From assembly GCF_004214895.1 (NCBI RefSeq), contig NZ_CP035952.1:1-64000 (forward strand): a DNA stretch of 64,000 bases, written 5' to 3'. How positions within the stretch are numbered: position 1 is the stretch's first letter; each line of letters begins with the position of its first letter. The position numbers and the translations under genes are program-made. This DNA is from Pseudomonas tructae (GTDB lineage: Bacteria > Pseudomonadota > Gammaproteobacteria > Pseudomonadales > Pseudomonadaceae). Positions 17,068 through 26,669 of the stretch are shown piece by piece. Below the pieces are notes generated by a model, which saw only the letters and a program-made list of their open reading frames with translations, had not been told where the DNA came from and did no database searches.

Positions 17068-18609
17068 TTACAGCTGTGGGCCAGCGGCCTTGATGGCGTC
17101 GGAAACTTCAAACTTCTTGAAGTTTTCGATGAACAGGCCAGCCAGGGCTTTTGCAGCTTCATCGTAAGCAGCCTTGTCAGCCCAGGTGTTGCGTGGGTTG
17201 AGCAGGTTGGTTTCAACGCCCGGTACGGCCAGTGGCACGTCGAGGTTGATGATGTCCAGGTGTTCGGTTTCGGTGCCGATCAGGGCGCCGCTCTGGATCG
17301 CTGCGATCACCGCACGGGTGGTCGGAATGTTGAAGCGCTTGCCAACGCCGTAGCCACCACCGGTCCAGCCGGTGTTGACCAGGTAGACCTTGGAGTTGAA
17401 GCCCTTGATACGCTTGATCAGCAGCTCAGCGTACTCGCCAGCCGGACGCGGGAAGAACGGTGCGCCGAAGCAGGTGGAGAAGGTCGACTTGATGCCGCTG
17501 CCCGAACCCATTTCGGTCGAACCGACCAGCGCGGTGTAACCGGACAGGAAGTGGTAGGCCGCCTGCTCGTTGTTCAGGATCGACACCGGTGGCAGTACGC
17601 CGGTCAGGTCGCAGGTCAGGAAGATGACTGCATTCGGCTCGCCGCCCAGGTTGTGCTCGGAGCGCTTGGCTACGTGCTCCAGCGGGTAGGCCGCGCGGCT
17701 GTTCTGGGTCAGGCTGACATCGGCGTAGTCGGCGTGCTTGGCATCGTCGATGATGACGTTTTCCAGTACCGCGCCGTGCTTGATGGCTTTCCAGATGACC
17801 GGCTCGTTCTTCTCCGACAGGTCGATGCACTTGGCATAGCAGCCGCCTTCGATGTTGAAGACAACGCCTTCGCCCCAACCGTGCTCGTCGTCGCCGATCA
17901 GGTAGCGGCTTTCATCAGCCGACAGGGTGGTCTTGCCAGTGCCCGACAGACCGAAGAACAGAGTCACGTCGCCTTCTTCGCCGATGTTGGCAGCGCAGTG
18001 CATCGGCAGCACGTCGGCAGCTGGCAGCAGGAAGTTCTGCACCGAGAACATGGCTTTCTTCATTTCACCGGCGTAACGCATACCGGCAATCAGCACTTTC
18101 TTCTGGGCGAAGTTGAGGATCACGCAACCATCGGAGTTGGTGCCGTCACGCTCAGGTACGCACTCGAAGTTGGCAACGTTGAGCACTTGCCACTGATCAC
18201 GGCCGGCAGGGTTGTACTGCGCCGGGTTGATGAACAGGCAACGGCCGAACAGGTTCTGCCAGGCAGTCTGGGTGGTCATCTTGACCGGCAGGTAGTGCTC
18301 TTGGGCAGCACCTACGTGAACGTAGGAAACGAAGTGCTCCTGGGCGTTGTTGAACGCCTCGACGCGATCCCACAGGGCATCGAACTTGTCGGCCGGGAAC
18401 TTGCGGTTGATCGGGCCCCAGGCGATGGCGTCCTGAGTGGACGGCTCTTCGACGATGAAGCGGTCAACCGGCGAACGACCGGTACGGTGACCCGTTTTCA
18501 CGACCAGCGCGCCGGTGTCGGCCAGTTCGCCTTCACCGCGGTTCAGCGCTTCTTTTACCAGCTCATCGACGCTCAGGTCGGTGTACACGGTGTTGTTGGC
18601 TTGCGTCAT
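17068..18609 (-). CDS. pckA: Phosphoenolpyruvate carboxykinase (ATP)
   Basis: Gluconeogenic enzyme: oxaloacetate plus ATP gives phosphoenolpyruvate, CO2 and ADP. The 513-residue product has the P-loop [11 protein letters not shown] (220-230), kinase-2 motif LIGDDEHGW (237-245), the substrate-binding HRTGRSP (41-47) and [10 protein letters not shown] near the C-terminus. The start at [11 protein letters not shown] (18609) fits homologs; the frame is open further upstream without homology. It is monocistronic: terminator on one side, and about 180 bases separating it from hslO on the other. Confidence 0.97.
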   Translation of the reverse strand: MTQANNTVYTDLSVDELVKEALNRGEGELADTGALVVKTGHRTGRSPVDRFIVEEPSTQDAIAWGPINRKFPADKFDALWDRVEAFNNAQEHFVSYVHVGAAQEHYLPVKMTTQTAWQNLFGRCLFINPAQYNPAGRDQWQVLNVANFECVPERDGTNSDGCVILNFAQKKVLIAGMRYAGEMKKAMFSVQNFLLPAADVLPMHCAANIGEEGDVTLFFGLSGTGKTTLSADESRYLIGDDEHGWGEGVVFNIEGGCYAKCIDLSEKNEPVIWKAIKHGAVLENVIIDDAKHADYADVSLTQNSRAAYPLEHVAKRSEHNLGGEPNAVIFLTCDLTGVLPPVSILNNEQAAYHFLSGYTALVGSTEMGSGSGIKSTFSTCFGAPFFPRPAGEYAELLIKRIKGFNSKVYLVNTGWTGGGYGVGKRFNIPTTRAVIAAIQSGALIGTETEHLDIINLDVPLAVPGVETNLLNPRNTWADKAAYDEAAKALAGLFIENFKKFEVSDAIKAAGPQL

Positions 18610-18713
18610 GAGATTCCCCATCCGGCCTGCGGCCGAGTGCTCCAAACGTTTTGTAGTAGATCTTTTCAAACTACTACAGCGAAAAAAGTGGCCGGATTAT
18701 GCCAGAAACGCCC

Positions 18714-18767
18714 AAAAAAAGTAGGGCCCTCCTGTCAGAACACCCGGTTTACGGCGTTAGACAGGAG
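18714..18767 (-). terminator. Possible terminator of hslO
   Basis: On the minus strand, CTCCTGTC and GACAGGAG (18760-18767 and 18729-18736) enclose a partly self-complementary 23-base stretch, and a run of seven T follows about 8 bases after the stem (18720-18714). It is placed about 20 bases past the hslO stop. The gap between stem and T-tract is longer than ideal; the sequence could instead belong to the pckA promoter. Confidence 0.4.
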
Positions 18768-18788
18768 ATTTACCTGTGGTGAAACGTT

Positions 18789-19691
18789 TTAGTGACGAGT
18801 ATCTGACGGTGTGTCTACACCACCACCTGCGAACAATTGCGTGACATCGTTGGCATCGAACAGGTAACGCTGGTTGCAAAACTGGCAATCGACCTCGATC
18901 GCCCCGCCATGCTCATCGACCAGAACCAGCGCGTCATGTTCGCCAAGACTGACCAGCGCATTGCCGGAACGCTCACGCGAGCAGCTGCAGCGAAAGTGCA
19001 TCGGATGGATGTCGAACAGGCGCACCGCATCTTCGTGATACAGGCGATGGAGCACGGTTTCGTTGTCCAGGCCGAGCAGTTCTTCGGTTTTCAGGGTCTT
19101 GGCCAGGGCGGTGACATGGTTCCAGCTTTCTTCACGCTCCTCGCTGTCCTTCTGGCGGTCGGCGGGCAACTGCTGCACCAGCAGGCCACGGGCACGCAGG
19201 CCATCGGCCTTCAGCGAGATGTGCGTGTTGATCTGCTGCGACATATTGAAATAGGTGGTGAAGCAGTCGGACAGGTTGTCACCGTCGAGGTCGACGATGC
19301 CCTGGTAACGCTGGCCCTCGGTCGGGAACACGGAAAACACCAGGCTACCTTCGGGCATCAGCCCGCTGAGCGTAGCGTCGTCGCTGACCATGGCCTCATC
19401 GTAGCGTGCCAGGCCACGGATCTCGCGCTCGCTGGTGCACTCGACGGTCAGCAGCGACACCGGCCCTGCGGACTTGGCCTGGAGGATCAGCAGACCATCG
19501 AACTTCAACGTACCCACCAGCAGAGCGGCGGCCGCCATCAGCTCGCCGAGCAGCTGTGCAACAGGCTGCGGGTAAGGATGCTTGGCCAGCACTTCAGCGT
19601 AGCTGCGCTCCAGCCCGACCATTTCACCGCGTACATCGCGGTCGTCGAAGAGGAAACGTTGTGTATAGTCGGTATCTGGCAAATCGGACAT
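18789..19691 (-). CDS. hslO: Redox-activated chaperonin Hsp33
   Basis: Cytoplasmic chaperone switched on by oxidation of its zinc-binding cysteines; protects proteins during oxidative and heat stress. The 300-residue product has the redox switch C235-x-C237 in RCSCSRERS and C269-xx-C272 in DCQFCNQRY, the canonical four cysteines. The start is set at MSDLPDTD (19691). hslR lies upstream on the same strand, 63 bases away; in enterobacteria hslR and hslO are likewise adjacent heat-shock genes. Confidence 0.96.
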   Translation of the reverse strand: MSDLPDTDYTQRFLFDDRDVRGEMVGLERSYAEVLAKHPYPQPVAQLLGELMAAAALLVGTLKFDGLLILQAKSAGPVSLLTVECTSEREIRGLARYDEAMVSDDATLSGLMPEGSLVFSVFPTEGQRYQGIVDLDGDNLSDCFTTYFNMSQQINTHISLKADGLRARGLLVQQLPADRQKDSEEREESWNHVTALAKTLKTEELLGLDNETVLHRLYHEDAVRLFDIHPMHFRCSCSRERSGNALVSLGEHDALVLVDEHGGAIEVDCQFCNQRYLFDANDVTQLFAGGGVDTPSDTRH

Positions 19692-19754
19692 TGGGTTCAG
19701 ACTTTCGCGTAAATGGGTTAATGACACCTAGTTTACCAGTGCGTCCCGTGCCCG

Positions 19755-20156
19755 TTAACCGGCACTGCCGTGAAACTGGTGGAGTTGGCGCCGCTGCTTC
19801 TTGGTCGGCCGACCATCGGTCGTCACGCCCAATTCGCCGGCCTTGCGCAGGGCCGCGGCCTTCTCGCGGCGCTCGATACTCTCGGCAGTTTCTTCGTACA
19901 AGGCTTGGGCCTGGGGCGCACCGCGGCGCACCACCGACAGCGCCCTGACCACCACCGTGCGCTCATCGAAGCCAGTACGCAAGACGAACTCATCGCCCAC
20001 CCGCGGCTCCTTGCCCGGCTTGCAACGCTCCCCACGGCAATGCACCTTGCCGCTTTCAATGGCCGCCTTGGCCAGCGCCCGGGTCTTGTAGAAGCGCGCC
20101 GCCCATAGCCACTTGTCCAGGCGAACCTTGTCGTCCTCTTCCGGCTTTTGTGCCAT
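19755..20156 (-). CDS. hslR: Heat shock protein 15 (ribosome-associated), HslR
   Basis: RNA-binding protein of 133 residues that recycles stalled 50S subunits carrying nascent chains. It has an N-terminal S4 domain (RLDKWLWAARFYKTRALAKAAI, about residues 12-33) and a basic C-terminal tail (KKQRRQLHQFH). It is probably co-transcribed with hslO. It is divergent from the zinc protease gene, with about 140 bases between. Confidence 0.95.
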   Translation of the reverse strand: MAQKPEEDDKVRLDKWLWAARFYKTRALAKAAIESGKVHCRGERCKPGKEPRVGDEFVLRTGFDERTVVVRALSVVRRGAPQAQALYEETAESIERREKAAALRKAGELGVTTDGRPTKKQRRQLHQFHGSAG

Positions 20157-20299
20157 GACATTTCCCCACTTATTTTCGTAAAGGGAACTGTACTACCGTA
20201 TCTGGCGGATGCAAAAAACACGCGGCGTGCTTACAGTTCACCGACCTGTCGTTCACGCCCGCCCTGGTGCCTGACGACTTACTACGCTGGTTGAGCATT

Positions 20300-20782
20300 T
20301 TGAAGACATTTGACCATTTGACCGTGATCGGCCTGCGCGAGTGGGTAGCCCTGCCGGACCTTGGCCTGGCCGGCCTGCGGGCCAAGATCGACACCGGTGC
20401 CAGCACCTCGAGCCTGCACGCCACCGAAGTCGAACCCTTCGAGCGCAATGGCCAGCCATGGGTGCGTTTCAACGCTCACCTGGGTTCGGTGGTACAGCTG
20501 CGTCACCGGCGCTGCGAAGCGCCGCTGGTGACCATGAAAACCATCAAGAGCTCCAACGGCCAGGCCCAGACCCGCTACGTGATCCGCACGCCGCTGGCAC
20601 TGGGTGACCGGGTATGGGAGGTGGAATTCACCCTGGCCTGTCGCAAGGCCATGCGTTATCGCCTGCTGCTCGGATCCAAAGCCCTGATCCATGGCCAGTT
20701 GGTGGTCAACCCGGGGCTCAAGTACGTTCAGGACAAGCCGGCATTCCCGGCCACTATCACTCCCTCCACAGGTGTTGCATGA
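20300..20782 (+). CDS. RimB-like ATP-dependent zinc protease family protein
   Basis: Retropepsin-like aspartic-protease-fold protein of about 160 residues (family formerly DUF785, often named ATP-dependent zinc protease). The motif [12 protein letters not shown] carries the DTG active-site triad. It overlaps rimK by four bases (ATGA). In P. fluorescens such a protein, RimB, is encoded with RimK and modulates glutamate tails on ribosomal protein S6. The start is uncertain: TTG at 20300 gives the conserved [15 protein letters not shown] start; GTG at 20267 and TTG at 20291 are alternatives, and none has a strong ribosome binding site. Confidence 0.85.
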   Translation: MKTFDHLTVIGLREWVALPDLGLAGLRAKIDTGASTSSLHATEVEPFERNGQPWVRFNAHLGSVVQLRHRRCEAPLVTMKTIKSSNGQAQTRYVIRTPLALGDRVWEVEFTLACRKAMRYRLLLGSKALIHGQLVVNPGLKYVQDKPAFPATITPSTGVA

Positions 20783-21684
20783 AGATCGCCGTGCTGTCGC
20801 GAAACCCGCGTCTGTATTCCACTCGTCGCCTGGTCGAAGCCGGTACCGAACGAGGCCATGAGGTGGTTGTGATCGACACCCTGCGCGCCTATATGAACAT
20901 TGCCAGCCACAAGCCGCAGATCCACTACCGTGGCAAACCGCTGGAAAACTTCGACGCCGTGATCCCACGGATTGGCGCGTCGGTGACCTTCTACGGCTGC
21001 GCGGTGCTGCGCCAGTTCGAAATGATGGGGGTCTTCCCGCTCAACGAATCGGTGGCCATTGCCCGCTCGCGGGACAAGCTGCGCTCGCTGCAGCTGCTGT
21101 CGCGCCGGGGTATCGGTTTGCCAGTCACAGGCTTTGCCCATTCGCCGGACGATATTCCCGACCTGATCCAGATGGTCAATGGCGCGCCCCTGGTGATCAA
21201 GGTACTCGAAGGCACCCAGGGCATCGGCGTGGTGTTGTGCGAAACCACCAAGGCTGCCGAGTCGGTGATCGAGGCGTTCATGGGCCTGAAGCAGAACATC
21301 ATGGTCCAGGAATACATCAAGGAAGCCGGCGGCGCTGATATCCGCTGCTTCGTGGTCGGCGACAAGGTCATCGCCTCGATGAAGCGCCAGGCCAAGCCCG
21401 GCGAATTTCGCTCCAACCTGCACCGTGGCGGCAGCGCCAGCCTGATCAAGATCACCCCGGAAGAGCGCATGACCGCCATCCGCGCAGCCAAGGTCATGGG
21501 CCTGAGCGTGGCCGGGGTGGATATCCTGCGTTCCAATCACGGCCCGCTGGTCATGGAGGTGAACTCCTCGCCGGGCCTGGAAGGTATCGAAGTCACCACC
21601 GGCAAGAACGTCGCCGGGATGATCATCGAACACCTGGAGAAGAACGGCGGGCCGAACCTGACCCGCACCAAGGGCAAAGGCTAG
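20779..21684 (+). CDS. rimK: Ribosomal protein S6-L-glutamate ligase RimK
   Basis: ATP-grasp ligase that adds glutamate residues to the C-terminus of ribosomal protein S6 and thereby alters the proteome in pseudomonads. The 301-residue length is standard. ATP-grasp features are visible: the lysine in [35 protein letters not shown], and the magnesium ligands in [14 protein letters not shown]. It is translationally coupled to the rimB-like protease gene. The rimA gene described in P. fluorescens is not found between hslR and this pair. Confidence 0.96.
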   Translation: MKIAVLSRNPRLYSTRRLVEAGTERGHEVVVIDTLRAYMNIASHKPQIHYRGKPLENFDAVIPRIGASVTFYGCAVLRQFEMMGVFPLNESVAIARSRDKLRSLQLLSRRGIGLPVTGFAHSPDDIPDLIQMVNGAPLVIKVLEGTQGIGVVLCETTKAAESVIEAFMGLKQNIMVQEYIKEAGGADIRCFVVGDKVIASMKRQAKPGEFRSNLHRGGSASLIKITPEERMTAIRAAKVMGLSVAGVDILRSNHGPLVMEVNSSPGLEGIEVTTGKNVAGMIIEHLEKNGGPNLTRTKGKG

Positions 21685-21687
21685 CCG

Positions 21688-23001
21688 CTAGACGGCATCG
21701 CGCGGCAGCATCAGGCCCAGCGGCAGCCGCACTCGCGCCTCCAGGCCGCCGCCTGAACGGTTGCGCAACTGCACATTGCCACCGTGCTGGGCGGCGATCC
21801 GCTTGACGATCGCCAGGCCCAGCCCGGTGCCCTTGCCGCTACGGGCACGGTCGCCGCGAATGAACGGGTTGAAGATACCTTCCAGTTCACCCGGGTCGAT
21901 CCCGGCACCACGGTCCAGCACGCTGAGCACCACATAAGGCGCACCATTCTCGCCAGACACATAGGCAGCGACCTCGACGCCCTTGCCGGCGTGATACAGG
22001 GCGTTGCCAATCAGGTTGTTGAGCATTCGCTTGAGCGAGACCCGGCGCAGCGGGAACGGCGGGATCGGCTCCAGACACAGGCGCACCTGCTCCTCGGGCT
22101 GGTTGAACGGCGCCACCACTTCACGCACCAGCTCGCTGAAGTCGATCTCTTCGACCGGCTCGTCGCGACCATCGCGAATGAAGGCCAGGAACTGGTCGAG
22201 GATCGCGTCCATGTCTTCGATATCGCGGACCATGTCGTCGGTCAGGTCGCTTTCGTTGGGCAGCAGCGACAACGACAAACGCAGGCGCGTCAGCGGTGTG
22301 CGCAAGTCATGGGATACCCCGGCGAGCATCAGTTCACGCTCGCGGCCGGCTTGCTCGACATCCTCGGCCATCTGGTTGAAAGCACGGTACACCTCGGTCA
22401 TCTCGCTGGGCGTGTCACTGACCGGCAGGCGCACGCTGCGCCCCTGACCCAGTTGCCGGGCGGCGAACACCAGGCGCTTGAGCGGCTGGTTGAGCTGGCG
22501 CACGAAGATCCACGCCGAAGCGGTGGACAACAGGCCGATGGCCAGGAACCAGCCCAGCACGCTCCAGATCTTCTGTCCACGCAACGGATGCGGATACAAC
22601 GGCACCTTCAGCCAGCCATCGCCCAGGCTCGGCGCCCGCACCCACAGGGCCGGCGGCGCATGCACGCGCAGGCGCACCTCGGTGTCGGCGCCAAGTTCAG
22701 CCTGCATCTGGCGCTGGTAGATCTCGCTGTACGGCCAGTGCTGCTCACCCTCGGGAACGCCGGAACCGACCACGCGGATCAACCCTGCCGCCTCGGCGAT
22801 CTTGTCGCGATCGGACTCATCGGCAGCCCAGTAGGCGCGCAGGGTCAAAGCCACGCCGTGGCTGTACTGCCGGTCAACCAGCACGTCCTCGTTCATCAGC
22901 AGGTACACCAGGGTCAGGGCCTTGGAGAACAGCACGACGATCAGCACCAGCCAAAGGGTGCGGGCGAAGAAGCTTTGCGGGAACCACAGGGGCGTTTTCA
23001 T
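21688..23001 (-). CDS. envZ: EnvZ/AmgS-type sensor histidine kinase
   Basis: Inner-membrane histidine kinase of 437 residues. Transmembrane segments are at about 15-36 and 146-166, with a periplasmic loop of about 110 residues between; then HAMP, phosphoacceptor H231 in GVSHDLRTPLTRLR, and ATPase boxes NLIGNALYH, DRGAGI and GKGTGLGLAIV. The position next to ompR, tex and gshA matches P. aeruginosa AmgS (from memory), which responds to membrane damage by misfolded proteins and aminoglycosides rather than only to osmolarity. The ATG at 23001 is preferred to a TTG six bases upstream. A terminator-like hairpin lies between it and ompR. Confidence 0.93.
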   Translation of the reverse strand: MKTPLWFPQSFFARTLWLVLIVVLFSKALTLVYLLMNEDVLVDRQYSHGVALTLRAYWAADESDRDKIAEAAGLIRVVGSGVPEGEQHWPYSEIYQRQMQAELGADTEVRLRVHAPPALWVRAPSLGDGWLKVPLYPHPLRGQKIWSVLGWFLAIGLLSTASAWIFVRQLNQPLKRLVFAARQLGQGRSVRLPVSDTPSEMTEVYRAFNQMAEDVEQAGRERELMLAGVSHDLRTPLTRLRLSLSLLPNESDLTDDMVRDIEDMDAILDQFLAFIRDGRDEPVEEIDFSELVREVVAPFNQPEEQVRLCLEPIPPFPLRRVSLKRMLNNLIGNALYHAGKGVEVAAYVSGENGAPYVVLSVLDRGAGIDPGELEGIFNPFIRGDRARSGKGTGLGLAIVKRIAAQHGGNVQLRNRSGGGLEARVRLPLGLMLPRDAV

Positions 23002-23067
23002 CGACAACGGCTACACACTATGCGGGAACGAGCGGGGCTCGCAGGCTTTGCAAAGCGCTGCACAGGC

Positions 23068-23097
23068 AAAAACAGGGCAACCCGAAGGCCTGCCCTG
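23068..23097 (-). terminator. Intrinsic terminator-like hairpin between ompR and envZ
   Basis: On the minus strand CAGGGCA (23097-23091) pairs with TGCCCTG (23079-23073) around an inner TTCG-containing loop, followed directly by five T (23072-23068). It lies 32 bases beyond the ompR stop and 67 bases before the envZ start, where partial termination would lower envZ expression relative to ompR. Confidence 0.7.
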
Positions 23098-23128
23098 CTG
23101 GCGGTGAGCTACTGCTGCAAACGAAACA

Positions 23129-23872
23129 TCACTTGCCGGCATTGCCATCCGGCACGAACACATAACCAACACCCCAGACGGTCTGGATATAACGCGGCTT
23201 GGACGGGTCGGGCTCGATCATCCGGCGCAGGCGCGAGATCTGCACGTCGATGGAGCGCTCGAGGGCGTCCCACTCGCGGCCACGGGCCAGGTTCATCAGC
23301 TTGTCGCGGGTCAACGGCTCGCGGGCGTGCATGACCAACGCCTTGAGCACGGCGAACTCACCGGTGGTGAGCATATGCACTTCTTCGCCACGCTTGAGTT
23401 CGCGGGTGGCCAGCGACAGCTCGTAGTCGCCGAAGGTGACGGTTTCGTCCTCGCTACCCGGAGCGCCCGGTACTGCCGGGGCCTGACGACGCAGCACAGC
23501 CTTGACCCGGGCCATCAGCTCGTCGGGGTTGAAAGGCTTGGCCAGGTAATCGTCGGCGCCCAGTTCCAGGCCCTTGATACGGCTCAGCTCGTCGCCCTTG
23601 GCGGTGAGCATGATGATCGGGATCTGGTTGTTGGCGCCGCGCAGGCGGCGGCAGGCGGTCAGGCCGTCTTCGCCCGGCAGCATCAGGTCGAGCACCACCA
23701 GGTTGAAGACTTCACGGGCCAGCAGGCGATCCATCTGTTCGGTGTTGGGTACTGCACGGGCACGATAACCCTTGCTGGTGAAGAATCGTTCCAGCAGGCT
23801 GCTCAGGCCCGGGTCATCGTCGACGATAAGAATTTTTTCGCCTTCGGCGTTTTGTGCAGTAGTGCTGCTCAT
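23129..23872 (-). CDS. ompR: OmpR/AmgR-type response regulator
   Basis: OmpR-family regulator of 247 residues: receiver domain (about 12-125) with acidic D18-D20, phosphoacceptor D62 in VVLDLMLPGEDG and the lysine in LAKPFNPDEL, then a winged helix domain (about 150-245) with TGEFAVLKALVMH. GAGGAG lies 6-8 bases before the ATG at 23872, a strong site. Cognate kinase is the downstream EnvZ-like protein. It is divergent from tex. In P. aeruginosa the orthologue in this position is AmgR, a regulator of intrinsic aminoglycoside tolerance. Confidence 0.95.
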   Translation of the reverse strand: MSSTTAQNAEGEKILIVDDDPGLSSLLERFFTSKGYRARAVPNTEQMDRLLAREVFNLVVLDLMLPGEDGLTACRRLRGANNQIPIIMLTAKGDELSRIKGLELGADDYLAKPFNPDELMARVKAVLRRQAPAVPGAPGSEDETVTFGDYELSLATRELKRGEEVHMLTTGEFAVLKALVMHAREPLTRDKLMNLARGREWDALERSIDVQISRLRRMIEPDPSKPRYIQTVWGVGYVFVPDGNAGK

Positions 23873-24018
23873 GGATAGCTCCTCTAATCTCGGCACGCAT
23901 TATGGCTTAGCCGCCAGTGGCCGTGCCGTGTGCATTGTTAGCAGATTTTTCCCAGGGTGCCAGTATTGCCAGGCCGACGACTGGCCCGCGGCTATCACCG
24001 CAAGCCGGACGCGCTGGG

Positions 24019-24024
24019 TATAAT
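24019..24024 (+). promoter_or_regulatory. Consensus -10 box (TATAAT) upstream of tex
   Basis: A perfect TATAAT lies 90 bases before the tex start in the 241-base region divergent from ompR. The sequence at the expected -35 distance is a poor match (about CACCGC). It is proposed as a sigma-70 -10 element only on the basis of its exact match and position. Confidence 0.4.
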
Positions 24025-24113
24025 GCGCCGCTTTCAGCCAGCGCCGCATCGACCACAAGCGCTCTACAGCGCCCGCCCGCGGCCTTTGTATTCACAATTT
24101 GTCAGGTGGTTTT

Positions 24114-26432
24114 ATGGACAGCATCAACAGCCGCATCGCCGAGGAACTCGGTGTCCGCCCACAACAGGTCGAAGCGGCCGTGGCTCTACTTGATGAAGGT
24201 TCGACCGTGCCTTTTATCGCCCGCTACCGCAAAGAAGTTACCGGCAGCCTGGATGATACCCAGCTGCGCCACCTGGAAGAGCGCCTGCGCTACCTGCGCG
24301 AGCTGGACGACCGGCGTGTCAGCATCCTTGCCAGCATTGAAGAACAAGGCAAGCTGACCCCTGCACTTGCCCGTGAAATCAAGCTGGCCGACACCAAGAC
24401 CCGCCTCGAAGACCTCTACCTGCCGTACAAGCAAAAGCGCCGCACCAAGGGCCAGATCGCCCTGGAAGCCGGCCTCGGCGAGCTGGCCGACGGCCTGCTG
24501 AACGATCCGCAGTTGAGCCCGGAAACCGAAGCGGCGCGTTTCGTCGACACGGAAAGAGGCGTGGCCGATGTCAAAGCCGCCCTCGAAGGCGCCAAGTACA
24601 TCCTCATGGAGCGCTTTGCCGAAGACGCCAGCCTGCTCGACAAGCTGCGCAGCTTCCTCAAGCAGGAAGCGGTGCTCAGCGCCCGCCTGGTGGCTGGCAA
24701 GGAAGAGGAAGGGGCGAAGTTTCGCGATTACTTCGAGCACGACGAGTTGCTCAAGAGCGTGCCATCGCACCGCGCCCTGGCGATTTTCCGTGGGCGCAAC
24801 GAAGGCGTGCTGGCAGCGACCTTGAAAGTCGGCGAAGAACTGCCCGGCACTCTGCACCCGTGCGAGATGATGATCGCCGAGCGATTCGGCCTGCACAATC
24901 AGAACCGTCCTGCCGACAAATGGCTGGCCGAAGTGGTGCGCTGGACCTGGAAGGTCAAGCTCTACAGTCACCTGGAGACCGACCTGTTCGGCGAGCTGCG
25001 CGACAACGCCGAAGGCGAAGCGATCAATGTTTTCGCCCACAACCTGCACGACCTGCTGCTGGCCGCCCCGGCCGGCCCACGTGCCACCCTGGGTCTGGAC
25101 CCGGGCCTGCGCACCGGTTGCAAGGTCGCCGTGGTCGACGCCACCGGCAAGCTGCTGGACACCGCCACCGTCTACCCGCACGTACCGAAAAACCAGTGGG
25201 ACCAGACCATCGCTGTGCTCGCTGCGCTGTGCGCCAAGCATTCGGTCGAGCTGATTGCCATCGGTAACGGTACCGCCAGCCGCGAAACCGACAAGCTCGC
25301 CGCCGAACTGATCAAGAAGTATCCAGCGCTGAAAATGACCAAGGTCATGGTCTCCGAAGCCGGCGCTTCGGTGTACTCGGCCTCGGAGCTGGCGGCCAAG
25401 GAGTTCCCGGACCTCGACGTGTCGATCCGTGGTGCGGTATCCATCGCCCGCCGCCTGCAGGACCCGCTGGCGGAGCTGGTGAAAATCGAGCCGAAATCCA
25501 TCGGTGTCGGCCAGTACCAGCATGACGTTTCGCAACTCAAACTGGCCCGTGGCCTGGATGCGGTGGTCGAGGACTGCGTGAACGCCGTCGGCGTCGACGT
25601 CAACACCGCTTCGGTCGCGCTGCTGGCACGCATCTCCGGCCTCAACAGCACCCTGGCACAGAACATCGTCAGCCATCGCGACGCCAATGGCGCCTTCAAG
25701 ACCCGCGCCGCGCTGAAGAAAGTCAGTCGCCTGGGCGAAAAGACTTTCGAGCAAGCCGCAGGCTTCCTGCGTGTGATGAACGGCGACAACCCGCTGGACG
25801 CCTCGGCCGTGCACCCGGAAGCCTACCCGCTGGTACAACGCATTGCCGCCCAGACCGACCGCGACATCCGCTCGCTGATCGGTGACAGCGGTTTCCTCAA
25901 GCGTCTGGACCCGAAGAAGTTCACCGACGAAACCTTCGGCCTGCCGACCGTCACCGACATCCTCCAGGAACTGGACAAACCCGGCCGCGACCCGCGTCCG
26001 GAATTCAAGACTGCCGAGTTCCAGGAAGGCGTCGAAGACCTCAAGGACCTGCAACTGGGGATGATCCTCGAAGGCGTGGTGACCAACGTCACCAACTTCG
26101 GTGCCTTCGTCGACATCGGCGTGCACCAGGATGGCCTGGTGCATATCTCGGCGCTGTCGGAGAAGTTCATCAAGGACCCGCGTGAAGCGGTCAAGGCCGG
26201 TGACGTGGTCAAGGTCAAGGTCATGGAAATCGACATCCCGCGTAAACGCGTCGGCCTGTCGATGCGCATGGGCGATACCCCGGGCGAGAAGATCGACGGC
26301 GCCCGTGGCAGCCGTCCGGGCTCGGCGCCACGCCAGTCAAGCGCGCCAGCCCGGGCCAAGGAAACCCCAGCCCCGGCCAACAACGCCATGGCCTCGCTGT
26401 TCGCCAATGCCAAGCAGTTGAAGAAGAAGTAA
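24114..26432 (+). CDS. tex: Tex transcription accessory / RNA-binding protein
   Basis: Nucleic-acid-binding protein of 772 residues, conserved and related to eukaryotic Spt6. It has the N-terminal helical Tex region, a YqgF-like RNase H fold ([20 protein letters not shown], about 330-350), helix-hairpin-helix motifs ([20 protein letters not shown]) and a C-terminal S1 RNA-binding domain (about 648-718, [20 protein letters not shown]). The ATG at 24114 with GTCAGGTGG upstream is used. It is a single gene, divergent from ompR. Confidence 0.96.
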   Translation: MDSINSRIAEELGVRPQQVEAAVALLDEGSTVPFIARYRKEVTGSLDDTQLRHLEERLRYLRELDDRRVSILASIEEQGKLTPALAREIKLADTKTRLEDLYLPYKQKRRTKGQIALEAGLGELADGLLNDPQLSPETEAARFVDTERGVADVKAALEGAKYILMERFAEDASLLDKLRSFLKQEAVLSARLVAGKEEEGAKFRDYFEHDELLKSVPSHRALAIFRGRNEGVLAATLKVGEELPGTLHPCEMMIAERFGLHNQNRPADKWLAEVVRWTWKVKLYSHLETDLFGELRDNAEGEAINVFAHNLHDLLLAAPAGPRATLGLDPGLRTGCKVAVVDATGKLLDTATVYPHVPKNQWDQTIAVLAALCAKHSVELIAIGNGTASRETDKLAAELIKKYPALKMTKVMVSEAGASVYSASELAAKEFPDLDVSIRGAVSIARRLQDPLAELVKIEPKSIGVGQYQHDVSQLKLARGLDAVVEDCVNAVGVDVNTASVALLARISGLNSTLAQNIVSHRDANGAFKTRAALKKVSRLGEKTFEQAAGFLRVMNGDNPLDASAVHPEAYPLVQRIAAQTDRDIRSLIGDSGFLKRLDPKKFTDETFGLPTVTDILQELDKPGRDPRPEFKTAEFQEGVEDLKDLQLGMILEGVVTNVTNFGAFVDIGVHQDGLVHISALSEKFIKDPREAVKAGDVVKVKVMEIDIPRKRVGLSMRMGDTPGEKIDGARGSRPGSAPRQSSAPARAKETPAPANNAMASLFANAKQLKKK

Positions 26433-26449
26433 AGTCGCCCGCACGCGGA

Positions 26450-26477
26450 GTTGTAGTGCTGGCAACAGCACTGCAAC
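26450..26477 (+). other. 12-bp-arm hairpin downstream of tex
   Basis: GTTGTAGTGCTG (26450-26461) and CAGCACTGCAAC (26466-26477) are inverted arms with a single mismatch and a GCAA tetraloop, beginning 18 bases after the tex stop. No T-tract follows. It may cap the 3' end of the tex mRNA. The rest of the tex-gshA gap (to 26669) holds only a small CCCC-ATATT-GGGG repeat near 26632-26644. Confidence 0.5.
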
Positions 26478-26669
26478 CTCGTGGCAAAAGCACAGCGGAC
26501 ATTCGTCGTCCTCTAGCCGCAAACGGCCAAACTGCGGTACTTTCGGCAGAGCGCAGGCGCTGCCCAAAGCCGGCTAACACCAGGCGACAACGCCAGTTCC
26601 TCTGTCCACCCTTGTAGACCGTCATCTCTACCCCCATATTGGGGCGACTGACGCGTGAAGGAATCCATC

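Noticed and set aside
17260..18792. 510-codon open frame antisense to pckA
   Set aside because: Shadow of pckA, no ribosome binding site, and no recognisable motif.
21784..23334. 516-codon open frame antisense to envZ and ompR
   Set aside because: Shadow of envZ and its upstream region; contains no domain and crosses the ompR-envZ gap.
24186..26144. 652-codon open frame antisense to tex
   Set aside because: It mirrors the tex frame exactly in GC-rich sequence, has no family resemblance and is rich in Gly, Val, Gln and Asp typical of antisense shadows.
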